This document shows, piece by piece, positions 24,604-36,241 of a stretch of DNA of 64,000 nucleotides. The stretch is from Cryptomeria japonica (lineage: Eukaryota > Streptophyta > Pinopsida > Cupressales > Cupressaceae), in NCBI RefSeq assembly GCF_030272615.1, contig NC_081415.1:511505873-511569872 (forward strand). Direction: 5' to 3'. The first letter of the stretch is position 1, and each line of letters starts with the position of its first letter. Below the pieces are notes generated by a model that was not told where the DNA came from, searched no databases, and worked only from the letters and a program-made list of their open reading frames with translations. Made by a program: the position numbers and the translations under genes.

Positions 24604-25464
24604 GTTGATACCTTGTTTTTTATTTGTAAGAGAGGTAGCACTAGCCTTTGTGTTGTATTTGTTCCTTTTTCTCCAATTGAGGTGGAGATTCCCGATGATA
24701 TTTTGGTGCTCAGTCTCTTGGTTGTTATTTTGAATGCCATGGACATTGTTGTCGAAGATGGAAAGTACTGGCATGGGGTTGTTTATGCCATATTTCTTTA
24801 CTATTGGAGAGTAGAGAATGGTCTTCTATATGGTGTACCTCCCTTATCCCCTATTGAGGAGGGGATTTTGGAAGTTTTCTTGTACATTTCTTTGTTCTTT
24901 CTCAAAATCAAGGTTAAGGGTTTCTTTCAGAAACCCATTGCTAGTTGTGGGAACCTTATAAGACTCATTCTTATTGGTAGTGAGAGCCTTATAAAACCCA
25001 CTCTCAAGGTTGAGAGAGCGTGGAAAAATTGTATGTATTTTCCTCTTTTTGAGGGCTAGGCCGGATGCTGGCAGTTTTCAAGGGCCTAGTTTGGCCAGTC
25101 TTTATTTTTGGTTAGGATCAGGTTTTGCTGATGATTTCTTGATAATTTTGTTACTGGTTAAGGGAGCTTGGGAAAACCCTACTTGTTGGTTGAGGAGGCC
25201 ACACAAACCCTTTTTTTCATGTCTTCAAGATCTATAAGTTGTTTTAGATCTATTGCTTCTACTAGTGTGGTTTGTTTTGTCTTATTTTTGTAGTTTTGGT
25301 TGGTGTTGGTTTAGCTTTGTCTACTATGTGTTTTTGATCTATCTTTCTGCAACGTCCCTTTGTTGGTTCCAAATCCATGAAAAATTTGAGGGTTTCAGGT
25401 TCCTTCAAAACATTTTGTATGGGGTTTCTCATCCCCTCAAAACCTATTTATCCTAATTAAAAAC
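24604..25464 (+). pseudogene. Unit (b), right part with LINE-like 3' tail
   Basis: Continues the 13090-13518 sequence after C2. A 161-codon open stretch (24574-25059) begins inside the LTR and has no recognisable domain, so I do not treat it as a gene. The end, 25398-25464, has GGTTTCAGGTTCCTTCAAAA, a short internal duplication of that phrase, then AACCTATTTATCCTAATTAA and an A-rich tail. This tail also ends units (a), (c) and (d). Confidence 0.5.
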
Positions 25465-26131
25465 ATGGATAAAATTGACATCATGGACATAAGATTTATG
25501 TTGGGGTTGTAATTTTTTCTTGTACCATTTGTCATTGTTTGTTTTTTATATCTTTATTTGATCCATTATTGATATTTGATATGATAAATTTATAGTGGGT
25601 CCATTTTACTTTGAGCTAGTTAAAAAAATTATAAGTATAAATAAGTTGGAATATGACCTTATTCAATCTTTCTTTCTAGTTTTATACCTTTTCCTTTCTC
25701 TCATGAACTGTTTGTTAGTGCATTCTATATTTAGGAGGCATACTTTTTTAGTTTAAGTTCACTTAATCAATATAATATTTAGTTCTTTGACCTTATTCTA
25801 GTTTCCTAATTTTATATTACCTTTCATTTTCTTTCTATAAAGTATCTCCTTATTCTTTTGTAGTCATAAATATTTTGTGCATCAATATAATTATTAAGTT
25901 GTTGAGAACATCTATCTTGCTTGATTTCCATTTGTGACTGATTATTTTATTGCATGTGATTCATGGGCTTGTTGGGTTGAACAAATAATTCCAAAATGGT
26001 AACAAAACTCTAGATTTGCTAAGTTCTTGTCTAGATTTTGAGAATCTCAACCTTGTGGAGAAAAGTGAACTCATCTTGGAGAAAAGTAATTTTCTAGTTT
26101 TCACCATAGCCACAAAAATCCATTTGGTTTT
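25465..26131. other. AT-rich stretch, nothing recognised
   Basis: No frame, RNA gene or repeat boundary could be supported between unit (b) and the C5 LTR. Confidence 0.5.
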
Positions 26132-26599
26132 TGTTGGTGTAATTATTTATTCATATATGATATAATTACACCTTACTTAAGCTGACTTAGGACAATGCAT
26201 TTCATAGTATTTTGGATATGAGATACTTGGGGAAGTGTGCACATTGGGATGATGCATGTAGGAGAATTTCTACCTTTTGGGGTCTTATCTTGTTGTTACA
26301 TTCCACATTTAGTGGGTGATCTACCTGGAATATTATATTATTTTTCCTACCTACCCCTACCTATTCTTACCTACCCTTGTTTCTCATTGAGCAACATGTC
26401 ATGATTGTGTTCTCACATATCCATATGGCCATGTCTTTATAAGAAGGCTCACTACATTTTATATACTTTTTTCATGATCTAGTTGATTAGTATTTTGCAT
26501 CTTGATTAGAATAAAGTTTATTCTCATCAAATATATTTGTCTCTCTTTTGTGCTATTCAATATAATCTAGTTCTTGGCTATTTTCAACAAATTATTACA
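26132..26599 (+). repeat. C5 5' LTR (468 bp)
   Basis: Starts TGTTGGTGTAATTATTT and ends CAAATTATTACA. Sequence through the LTR (ATGCATTTCATAGTATTTTGG and similar blocks) is recognisably that of N2. Confidence 0.85.
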
Positions 26600-26612
26600 T
26601 GGTATCAAAACC
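26600..26612 (+). other. C5 primer-binding site
   Basis: TGGTATCAAAACC directly after the LTR. It agrees with the initiator Met tRNA type over its first 8 bases, then carries changes. Confidence 0.75.
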
Positions 26613-28172
26613 ATTGGGGCTTCATTAAGTAGTCTTTTTGGAGAGCTTTTGAAAGATTCTTTTGTTTGGATCTAAGGAGCTACACATTTTGGGGCATGCT
26701 ATGGTGATTTTCACCCTGCCACTGAGTCCAAAAGGCCATTTCCATGAGTTTTGACTATAAATATGCCTATATTTTGGTACACTAGATCAAGGGTTTAGCT
26801 TATCAACTCCTTTCATAGTTTGAAAGAGATTTAATTTCTTATGTTGCATATTGCATTTGCAAGTTCAGCAGATCGAGTTGCATTCTAGATGTAGGGTGTT
26901 CTAACAACATCCTTCTTGGATGAGATCTGCATAAATCTGGTCTTTTTCATTCTTTAGTTTGCGTGGACTATTCTTGGTCAGAGTGTACTTTGATAACGGT
27001 TGATATTGGTGATGTTTGTTATCGAAGGACAAATGATCCATTCATTGTGATTGTGCCTCATGATTCCTTCATTAACCTATGTGTGTTTGCTTGGTGGATG
27101 CATGTCTGTGTCAGTTTTTGGATCAGATAACATAATGGAAATGGGTGGAGATCACCATAGGCTCATTGCTTGATTATATTCAGGTGGAGGTTTCTTTATT
27201 TTTGTTGGTCCTTGGATTTTGTTTACTCTATGTTAAATGCAACCCGCAATTTACTCACATTCTTTTTAAGTACCAACATACCTTGTTTTTAAAAAAAGGA
27301 AGTCAAAGCACAACTTTTCATAATCCATGTACCATAATATTACAGCCTTTTATGGAGTATGGGGTGTGGGTGAGGTCCCATGTGGCCCACACAAATTTTA
27401 CTTTGTTTTAAATAGAAAAATATTTTTAAGAAAGAGATTTTGAAATATTGAAATTCTTAAAAATGCATAAAGAAAACTTAGAATATTCCAATTGCTATAG
27501 TATATTCTCTGATGAAATCAGCAGGTCCACTTTCCTCTTCGCTAGCCCCTCTTCATTGAGCTTCTGAATTTGAGAAGCAATTTTCAAATGGTGATATCTT
27601 GGGCTTAGAAACTCATTTTTCAATGCAATTTGTTTTTATTTGGGGAAGAATTTCATTGTCTTCATAGTGGTGAAGGTGGTTTTCATTTTCGATGCATGTT
27701 TTTTCAAAAAAGTGCATATTTTCAGCACTATAGGTGAGTAATACTCATTTTTGCAACTTTAGAGGTTTCATTTGGGGTCATATAACCTCCTTTTCAAGTG
27801 TCATTTTTTTTGAAACTACATAATTTTTTGTCTACTTTCATGTGGTCCTATTTTTTTGTATAATCTTAAGTAGAAATTTTACTTCCAGTATTTGGTCATT
27901 TTTAGCTTATTTGGTACTTGTATTTTGCATGGATCTCTATTTTTTTTAAGTCTCTTATAGTTTATTTAAGGTAGTTGGAATGTCAAAATTAGAAGTCCTC
28001 ATTTCTGTTCTTTGCAAGTGGCCCATTGTACATGCACTAAGTATAAAATACCAAATCATCTTTTTTTTTTAATTTTTTTTTTGGGGGGGGGGTTTCTTTG
28101 ATTGAGTGAATTTGAGGGGATGTCTTGTGTGATTGTGCCTCTCTTTTCTTAGTTCTCTTTCATTTTGTTGCT
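26613..28172 (+). other. C5 untranslated leader
   Basis: About 1.56 kb without a supported frame. It includes an abrupt poly-T and poly-G run near 28062-28092, shortly before the gag start. Confidence 0.6.
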
Positions 28173-28930
28173 ATGGGTTCTCTTAAATTTACACTTTTAA
28201 CTCCACATAACTATGCCTCATGGAAAATTGATGTATGGAGTAAGCTATTGGAAAAATGATTAACTTAGTATATTAATGGAACTTTAATTGCACCAGATAA
28301 TTCTAAAGTTGATCCTAATATGCAAATGGAATGGATCACTAAAAATATCATGGCCATTGGCACATTGAGGAAATACATATCAAATGATCTCATCTTTCAC
28401 ATTGACAAGTGTAAAATAGTTAAGCATGAGATGTCTTGAGAAAATTGTATGGTCAAATTGATGAGATTAGAGGGTATCAACTTGATAATGATCTCACCAT
28501 GTTGGATCCCAAGAACTTTGATACAATCCAAGATTATGTTACCAAGGGAAATGAGCTAAGAGCACAATTGAAGGATTGTGGCATAAGAAGGATGTGTAGT
28601 TGTTATACAACCTATTGGGAAAACTTCCATCAAAGTATGCAACATTTGTTTCTAAATTCCAAACTCATCACTTGATAGTGGATAGTTCTTTCACTATGCC
28701 TATGTTTGATGCATTCATAGAAATATTGATGTTGGAGCAATCTAAGTTGTTGAGCATGGAGATTCTCAAATATTCAAAGTCACAATCTTTGGTGGCTAAT
28801 AAAGGTAATCAAGAGAATCAAGGAAAGAATTCCAACAAGAAGCAAAAGAAGTTCAAGCATAAGAAACAATAGGATGGAGCACAATCTTCCTCTCCACAAA
28901 AAAAGGATTCTACTTCATCACCTAAGGGAA
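28173..28930 (+). pseudogene. gag: C5 gag, frameshifted
   Basis: The likely start, ATG 28173, opens with LTPHNYASWKIDVWSKLLE, the N-terminal copia Gag motif. ITKNIMAIGTLRKYISNDL follows. Frames then shift near 28435 and again near 28600. FTMPMFDAFIEILMLEQSKL and a lysine-rich stretch ending at 28872 match the C-terminal capsid region, where C4 has TMPTFDVFYDCLTHEKDHIS. At least two frameshifts and stops are present. The product would form the particle. Confidence 0.8.
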
Positions 28931-29475
28931 AATCATGTAAGGAGAGGTTTTGTTCTTATTTCAAGAAAAGTGGTTATGATGAGCAATGTTGTCACACTAA
29001 GGAAATTGATGAGTTGACTAGCATCCTCAAGAAGAACATCATTGATTTACCATCCGATTATAAGAAGAAGGATCCATCTCCTTCTCCTTTCTCATAATCA
29101 AAAGGTAAGGGAAAATCTCTTTGTACTACTACAATTTATTATTTAGATATATGACTTCTAGATTCAAGGGCTTCTCATCATATGGCATCTTCATAGTCTA
29201 TGTTCTCTTCATTTGAGCCTTTCACCATGCCATCTTTCTTTATGGGAAATCATGCATACATGGATATTATTGGGAAATGATCTGTTGCCATTGGGGGTAA
29301 CTCCTTCAATGATGTGTTGTGTGTATCCCATTTGATAAATAATCTTCTTTCCATCTATCAAATCACTCATGGGGAAACAAGGAAAACCGTGGAGTTCACA
29401 CTTGATTTAGTTATCATTAGAGACTTGGAGACTAGAGATATTATTGCTAGAGAGGTGGTGCAACATGCATCTTAG
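28931..29475 (+). pseudogene. C5 zinc knuckle and protease
   Basis: A partial knuckle, RFCSYFKKSGYDEQCC, has lost its second cysteine and the histidine (Y replaces H). The active site reads LLDSRASHHMASS near 29158, with D-S-R in place of D-S-G, a probable inactivating change that C4 shares. FFMGNHAYMDIIGK and NDVLCVSHLINNLLSIYQI are the standard protease follow-up. One stop lies near 29095 and others follow. The frame continues into the acidic segment. Confidence 0.82.
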
Positions 29476-29958
29476 TTGTACTCTTTATCACAATTTGGTG
29501 CTTTTGATGATGTTGATTCTTCACATGATGATTCAAATATTGAGGAGAATTTTGGTTACTTGAACTTGGGGATTTTCACATGTGAACCCATTCATGAGAC
29601 TAGCATTTCATCTCCTTCTCTTGATATCACATCACCTATTGCACTTGATGATGCGGATGATGCTACAATTGTGCCTTCTTGTGATTCAATGCAGCAGGAT
29701 CTTCCTTGTCTTCTAGCTTCAATTCATTAGGATGACTACTTGATAGACATTGTAGGTTTGTTTGTGGAGTCCTACATTGCAGATTTGGGAGACATCGTTG
29801 ATGATATTCATATTCTCTTTGATGAAGATGATCCTTCTTCACTTGTTGCAAGGGAACACTTTGTCCCTCTTGTTCATTTTCTAGATGATCATTCTTTCAA
29901 GGTTGGCATGATTGTAGATTCTTATGTACAACACTTGGAGGAGGTCTCTTTATCCTGA
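29476..29958 (+). pseudogene. C5 acidic segment replacing integrase and polymerase
   Basis: The frame of the protease continues through a TAG near 29474 and another at 29728-29730 to a stop at 29956. It encodes about 160 residues rich in D, E, S and hydrophobics, including FDDVDSSHDDSNIEENFGYL, SPSLDITSPIALDDADDAT and FVESYIADLGDIVDDIHILF. I do not recognise it. It sits where pre-integrase (LWHxRLGH) should begin. It could be the variable acidic linker between integrase and reverse transcriptase, brought next to protease by deletion, or a dedicated C-terminal domain of a Gag-protease element. Confidence 0.5.
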
Positions 29959-30540
29959 AAGGAGATTTGAGTCTTTTGATCTTGATCTATATTCATCTCC
30001 ACTAGATCTTGGAGTGCCTTTGTTTAGAAGTGTGGATCAGTACACCACCTTTTGAGGGGGTAACTTTCAGCATCAACATGGGGACACTTGTGCCATTTTC
30101 AGAGACTTCATTCATCATGAGTTTTTTTTCCTATACAACTTCCCTTCATGATTAAGGAGACTTCATAGATATACCTTTTTTCTATTTCTTCCGAAAAGGA
30201 GAAACATTATTCGATGATCATGGAGAAGTTTCTTCATTCATTTTTGAGATTCTACCAATGGTGTAAATTCTACATTAAGAGGGGGCTACTTAGTCTCTTT
30301 TCTTCTTTCTTATGGGGGGGACTTTTTCCTCACATGTGGTTTTGTCCTCCACATACTTCTTTGAGAGTTCTTTAGTATAGTTTTCATGTTTGTTTTGGGG
30401 CAGAGTTTTTTCTCATTGTGTTTTTCTCTCTTTCTCCATTTGTGAGAGATTTCATTGGTTTCTATACATTTTCATTTGTACATGGGTACCTAGCATGGCT
30501 CAAATATTGTGTGCTCACATATCCATATGGCCTTGCCTTT
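29959..30540 (+). other. C5 3' untranslated region and LTR scrap
   Basis: Contains ACATGGGTACCTAGCATGG (30481-30499), which N2 also carries before its 3' LTR. Directly after, GTGCTCACATATCCATATGGCC matches internal LTR sequence, showing a deletion across the polypurine tract. Confidence 0.7.
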
Positions 30541-31379
30541 ACAGTTTTCTCCCAGTTTCTCAAGATTCATCAAATATTGTGATTTTTTTATGAAATTAAC
30601 CAGATAAAAAGACAAAAAAAAGATTCAAACATAAACTTTTTCTACACAATTTTGAGAAATTTAAAGTTTTAAATTTTTGTCCATAGCCTCAAAAAACCAT
30701 TTGGGTATCTAGCAAATTTGCATGTAATGAGTAAGTTTCATAGAAATCATATCAAAAGGTCATGTTTATTGATTATTGACTAGTTAAATTTAGCTTACTT
30801 TTCTTTTTTTCATAACTTTTACATACAATGTCAAAATAAGGAAAATGAGATATTGTCGAAAAGTTGATTCCAAGAATGATCTAGTAGTGATACGGTTTTT
30901 TTAGATCTTGCTTCATTTTCTTTCTATACGAATTTGAAGGTAGATGTTTAGTTCTACACTTTTGGGTCATATCTTACACATATAGACTATTTTTCATAAA
31001 TGACTAAGCATTGGAGAGCTAGTTTTGTGATCTACCTTGATCTACCATCTTTTTTTTACATTTTATAACAAGTACTCATAGATCTTAGATTTAGTAATTT
31101 CCTCATTTTTTGTCATTTATCAGCTCTAAAAGCTGAAAAAAAGTTAGTTTTCGTTGTTATGAGGGGTAGCATATTCAATTTTTATATCTTTACATCATCC
31201 TATCCCTTGCCTAATCTAAAAACTAATTACAGTGATGTAATTCTCTATTGAGAAACCTACACCTTGTAACTATTATAGCTAGAAGTCCAAGGTGACTAGA
31301 TTGATTTAGTCTCAAGGTTTATGATCCTATTTAGATGAGAACCAACCAAACTTCACCCATCATTTTGAGATCCTTCACC
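30541..31379. other. Unassigned stretch
   Basis: AT-rich, with no supported frame, LTR boundary or RNA gene. Confidence 0.5.
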
Positions 31380-32480
31380 ATAAAGGCCAAATGGATAAAA
31401 AAAAGATTTTGATTGGCATGCATGTTTTGCATAGTCTCTTATTTCATCTTCATTCTAATGATACTCCTTAAGCTATGTGGCTCAAATTTAAGGAAATTTT
31501 GGGGGTATTCATGAGTTCCATGCACTTTAAATTGCATGAAAATTGACATATTTGATACCTAATTTATTCTTCTTCATTGAGGATTGTTTTGAGAAAATTT
31601 TGAATCAAACTAATCCCTTTTACAAGTTTGTGGTAAATACAAGATTGACAACAAGTACATCTTTTTAATCCTATTTAATCTTTGGGGCTCCTTTAATGTA
31701 TTTTCTTTCACATTTTATTCTACTATAGTTTCTTTAGATACCACCTTAATTATGCCTTTGTGTGAGGTGTATAGACACTAACATGAGTAAAAGACAAGTT
31801 GGAACAATTTGATTCACTTTATAGTTTGAAATCATAGGTGTTGGTTTATCAATAATCTATAAGTAGAAGAATTGAAATTAATATTCAAATAAACCATTTT
31901 AACTCCCATGTATAAGATTCATCATATTCTTCATATTCTCCAAGGATGTCATCGTGTAAGAAGAACAAGTCTAATTGTGCATATTGCACTAAATCATGAA
32001 ATGATAAGCATCATTGTTATGTAAAGTAGATATATGACTTGAAATATCTTATCCATAAAAATAATATTCAATCACCTTCATGTAGTACAACTTATTCTGC
32101 CACTTCAATACCTACATATTTTTGGTTAGCTTATATGGTATATGGTGAAGATAACATGAAAGGAGATACTCCATTTGCATTGACATATCTTTAGTCTAGT
32201 AGGTAGATTTATTAATCAAGAGCCTCTCATAATGTGGCATCATCCATACATATGTACTCTCCTTTAAAGCATCATAGTTTTCCACACATTTTGATAGGTA
32301 ATAACACTTACATGAGTGTTACTCAAACAATTTATATTATTGATGATGCCACTTTCATTGATGTCCTTTGTGTCCCTTCATTATCTTCCAACATTCTTAC
32401 CTTCTACTTGAATAATCATAGCAGGATAGGCAAGATAGTTGAGTTCTTCTGTGATTCAATTGCATAAGAGATATACATAT
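31380..32480 (+). pseudogene. Copia gag-protease remnant
   Basis: Degraded Gag phrases (DTPxAMWLKFKEILG near 31460-31505) are followed by a zinc knuckle CAYCTKSxNDKHHC (about 31978-32020), a linker, and a protease-like segment beginning SRASHNVASS (about 32218) and running FPHILIGNNTYMSVTQTIYI and DVLCVPSLSSNIL. The active-site aspartate codon is lost. It resembles C5 and C4 in this segment. No LTR or pol is visible around it, and stops are numerous. Confidence 0.72.
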
Positions 32481-32925
32481 TAGAGAGCTTATTGTAGTTA
32501 TAATTTTGATCATGCATCTCAATTACATGATTTCTCCCATTTTTGTCGCATAGAACATATAGTTCCATTGACTACTACTAACTTTCATGCATCTATAGTT
32601 CAAATTTTTTTGAGGTTTGGTCGCTTGAACCTATGAGTGCTTCCATAATCCACCTTGGTTCCTAATATTTGTGTTGAGGATCATCCTCTAGAATTTTTTT
32701 TTTCTTTAGAGATCTATTTAATTTAGCATGATCTTTTTTCCCTTCCTATTTTAGCATTATTGGATGAGTAATTTATGAATATTACATGATTATTTATTAT
32801 ATCAAACACTATATACATTGGGGACATGACCCCAGATATTCTATTTTTATTTAATAGAAACCTCAACATTCCTATCATTTGATCTTCCTTAGTACCTCTT
32901 GAGGTTGTTTATTAGGTATCTTCAT
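32481..32925. other. Unassigned stretch
   Basis: Possibly further decayed copia sequence continuing the remnant above. Nothing is readable. Confidence 0.4.
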
Positions 32926-33724
32926 AGTTTTTGGTTAAGATAAAATGAGATTTATAGGGACCTGAAACACAAATCCAAGTACAAATAAAGAAAAATAACA
33001 ATGAGAAAGTCCAGAACCAACATCCAAACAACAACAAAAAAAAAGGGAAAAACCCCACATAGCCCAACTAAAAAACAACAATAAAGCCTCGAGCAAACCA
33101 ACATAAAGATAAACAAAAGATTCTAAGAGCTCAAAAATTTTCTCAATAAAGTTCTTATTCATGTCTTTCAGCTCCTCCATGATTATCCTCATGGTACTTT
33201 TCTCTTGATTCCTGCTCCTAGTCCTAGTAGACGAGCTTGTAGAAACCCACACCTCTTATCCCTATGGATTAGTATCCAGGGTTTTCCTTTTAGATTTAGT
33301 AGCAATTATCAAAATACTATTGATTGGTTGAGCTTTATCGATTGTAATTTTCTCATTCATGGTTTTAAGGCCTTGAACACTATTATTCATTCTCAACCAA
33401 ATTCCTAAGACTTCCCTTAAAGTCTTGCAATTCTCTCTCTAAACTAGCAATTTTGGATTCGTAATCTATTTTCATAAATTTAACATCTTCAGTCAGATTC
33501 AAGGTAATTTTAATTAGCTTATCATTTTTATTAGGTATTGGGGTCTTAGTGAAGGTATTAATAATATCATTTATTCCCTATTTGATGATGAGGATTTCAC
33601 TAATCAACCAACAAAATCACTTCTCCTGATTAGAGGTGGAGTTAGCTAGAAGCAGGTCAATATCTGGACCATATCACTTTTACTAATATCAAGCTCCAAC
33701 TAGTCAAAGTTGAGGGGGATATCC
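32926..33724 (-). pseudogene. Unit (c): coiled-coil ORF with LINE-like 3' tail, cut by C3
   Basis: On the minus strand it runs from 33724 (DIPLNFD) through NSTSNQEK, GINDIINTFTKTPIPNKNDK, LTEDVKFMKIDYESKIASLE, a coiled-coil-like stretch, KAQPINSILIIATKSKRK and SRNQEKSTMRIIMEELKDMN to a T-rich region and the tail CATTTTATCTTAACCAAAAA. Block order and many residues match unit (a) (GIKDIINTF, KAQPLNSVLLSATKS, IMEELKDINKN), so both descend from one protein. Three or more stops or frameshifts. C3 is inserted at 33725. I do not know the protein family. Confidence 0.68.
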
Positions 33725-35257
33725 TATTGGCAATATTGCATTATAACAGACAATGAAAGATTGTTGGCATTTCTTAAGGATATTGAGAAGGTTGTTGATG
33801 ATTATGGATATAACTGATTAAAGATGTTTTACTATCTTGATATTATTATTTTGTCATTGATGTCAAGAAATTGATTTTCTAATTCAGTATGATGTTACCA
33901 TATCTTGAGAAGTATGATATGAAGATTATAAAGATGTCGGTAAAAGACACAGGAAAGAATATGATGAATAAGATATTCAATAGGCAACTACTACTGAGTC
34001 AGACAATGATGAGACCATGATGTTTTTAGATTGTTTTAACATCATACATATGTTCAAAATTTTAAGGTTAATACTATACTATGTTGTCAAGCAAAGAACC
34101 TAGTCGGTAAACCCTAAGGAACCTAGTCGATAAACCCTAAGGTTATCGCTATCGGTTAATGAAGGCGGAATGCCTACTGAGTAGAGTTTAGTATTCACCA
34201 AGTTATTACCGAGTTGTAGCCGAGCTATAATAGAATGCATTAAATATTTACATGCAGTATTTAATGAAGGAAGCTGATGTGCTGGAGCAGATCAAATGAT
34301 TGGTAAGCCGTGGAAGAAGTTTGTTAACGAATCTAAGGCAATGAAAAGTTAGCATGAAGATCTATAGCTTAGATTGAACCGCAATACCCTGGCACAAGTT
34401 TCAAGACTATTATGCAAGTTCCAAGGCATGGTAAAACATTTTCAGATTGGAAGATGCATTGAACCTAGACAAGATTGAAGATCTGATGGCTATGATTGAT
34501 CATGGGAAATGTGATCAAGGAGATTAAGCAGTTACTTAATTGTTTATAAATAGGAAACCATTGATAAACAATGTATGCGGGCAAGTGTATGCACAGGGAT
34601 GCTACATAGTGATTACCGAGCATAGAAGCTTGAAGGCCTATTAGAAAAATAGAGTATAGAAGCCCAGCAGATAGAAAAGATTAGTTCTATGTCTAGATTG
34701 TATTGAACAAATAGGAATCTTCTTTATCATATTAGATGTGAAGTTGCAGATAGATTTTTATTACTGTTATTTTGTGAAAGTGATAGAAAATCTCTTAACC
34801 AAGTGGACTTAACAGTCTTAAATGTAAACCCTCTAACAAGGTGACATTCTGATTGAGTGTTTGAAATCCTTTAACAAGGTCACTTCTAACAAAGTGAAGA
34901 TCCTAACAGATCTTAGGGAAATCCCTTAACAGGGTCACATCTAGCAATGTGTTTTTAATCTTTAATAGGATTTTCTTTTAACTGAACATACTCTAGAAGA
35001 GTATATTTCTTAGTGGGTCCGAAATACCACAATGGTTTTTCCCTATTTGGGTTTCCATGTTAAATCTGGTGTTATGAGGTTTATATTATTCATATGCTTT
35101 TGAGTTTGCATGTTTAACAGTTTTGGTTATATTACTGATATATGTTACTGAGGTTGAATCTGATGTTTTTATGGATGATTAAGTTTGTATGATTCACCCC
35201 CCCCTCTCATCTTGTTGGCTATTGGATCTATACTTATATTAAGTATCAGAACTATCA
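33725..35257 (+). repeat. C3 5' LTR (1533 bp)
   Basis: Starts TATTGGCAATATTGC (ancestral TGTTGG) and ends CAGAACTATCA. Contains the copia landmark CACAATGGTTTTTCCCTATT near 35030 and a C-run near 35198. The 3' LTR lacks about 44 bases present here near 34830-34873. Confidence 0.9.
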
Positions 35258-35259
35258 AT

Positions 35260-35271
35260 TGATATCAGAGC
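35260..35271 (+). other. C3 primer-binding site
   Basis: TGATATCAGAGC, one G-to-A change from TGGTATCAGAGC, two bases after the LTR. Confidence 0.88.
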
Positions 35272-35321
35272 ATTGGACTCTGGAAGGAAAGTTTAAAGGC
35301 ACTTGAGTTAATGATCCAAAG

Positions 35322-36241
35322 ATGTATAAGAGGGATGCACCGAAGCTGAACAAGTCAAGTTTCTCTACATGGTAGAAAAGGATGAATCTACATCTATTAG
35401 GAGTTAGAGAATATGTTGTATACTATCTGGAGAATGATTTTGTTACACCGAGCACCTATCCATTGATTATGGAAGAGATAAAGGCTAAGCAAGAACATAT
35501 TCAAGAAATGATTGAAATAACATCTGCATTGACCGATTCAGAGTTTAATGATTTAGAAGGCTGCAATGATGCAAAGACAATGTGGGATAAGCTCATATCA
35601 GTATATGGAGGAGATGAACATGTTCAAAGATCAAAAGTAGATAGTCTAAGAGGACAAATTGAATCCACGAGGATGAATGAAGGTGAGAACATAACTCAGT
35701 ACAATACAAGACTAAAGGAGATTGTCAATCAAATCAAAGGAGTAGGTGGAACTATTGAAGAAAAGGATATAACAAGTTGTTGAGAACCCTTCTACCAACT
35801 TATGCAATCCGAGTTTCTATAATCAATGAATTGAGGTCTGTACCTAATATGCTAGTTTCTTTGGATGCTACTATTGGTAAGGTACATGCATTTGAGTTAA
35901 GTAATTTTGATAACAATGGATCTTCGGTAAATAAAGTTGAATCTGCATTTAGTTCTTTTCATATTGATGAATCTAATGATTACAATGAAAAAAAGTATAA
36001 GTACTCTGAAGGAGATCACAGTGGAGCAAGTGAAAAATTTCAGAAGAACATGGAAGAAGTACACAAACTATATGAGAAAATCAGAAAGCAAGAAGAGTTT
36101 GAAGCACTATTAGCCAAAAGGTTACCGAGAGGCAAAGGTAAGTATAAAGGAAAACTACCTTTCAAATGTTTCAATTGTGATAAGATAGGACATATGGCTT
36201 CTAACTATCCTAACAAAGATTTTACTGAAAAGAGAGATTAA
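35322..36241 (+). pseudogene. gag: C3 gag with first zinc knuckle
   Basis: ATG 35322 begins MYKRDAPKLNKSSFSTW, then TAG at 35373 and the copia Gag core: GCNDAKTMWDKLISVYGG and NEGENITQYNTRLKEIVNQI. A frameshift at about 35775 moves to RTLLPTYAIRVSIINELRSV. The C-terminal part has EFEALLAKRLPRGKGKYKGK and the first knuckle, CFNCDKIGHMASNY, whose last cysteine is Y. A TAA at 36239-36241 ends the frame. Capsid protein of the particle. Confidence 0.9.

Larger units (their letters stand above)
26132..30540 (+). mobile_element. C5: copia element with Gag-protease and acidic tail, no pol, broken 3' end
   Basis: A complete 5' LTR and primer-binding site are followed by a 1.5-kb leader, degraded gag, zinc-knuckle remnant and protease, then an acidic segment in the same frame as the protease. 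No integrase, reverse transcriptase or RNase H is present. The 3' untranslated region follows directly and jumps at about 30505 into a scrap matching LTR sequence near 26411 (TCACATATCCATATGGCC), so the polypurine tract and most of the 3' LTR were lost by deletion. LTR and 3' region link it to N2. It may be a deleted autonomous copy or a member of a pol-less family. Confidence 0.78.

Noticed and set aside
24574-25059. 161-codon open frame
   Set aside because: It begins inside the C2 LTR and runs through T-rich 3' sequence of unit (b), giving a hydrophobic product without a domain.
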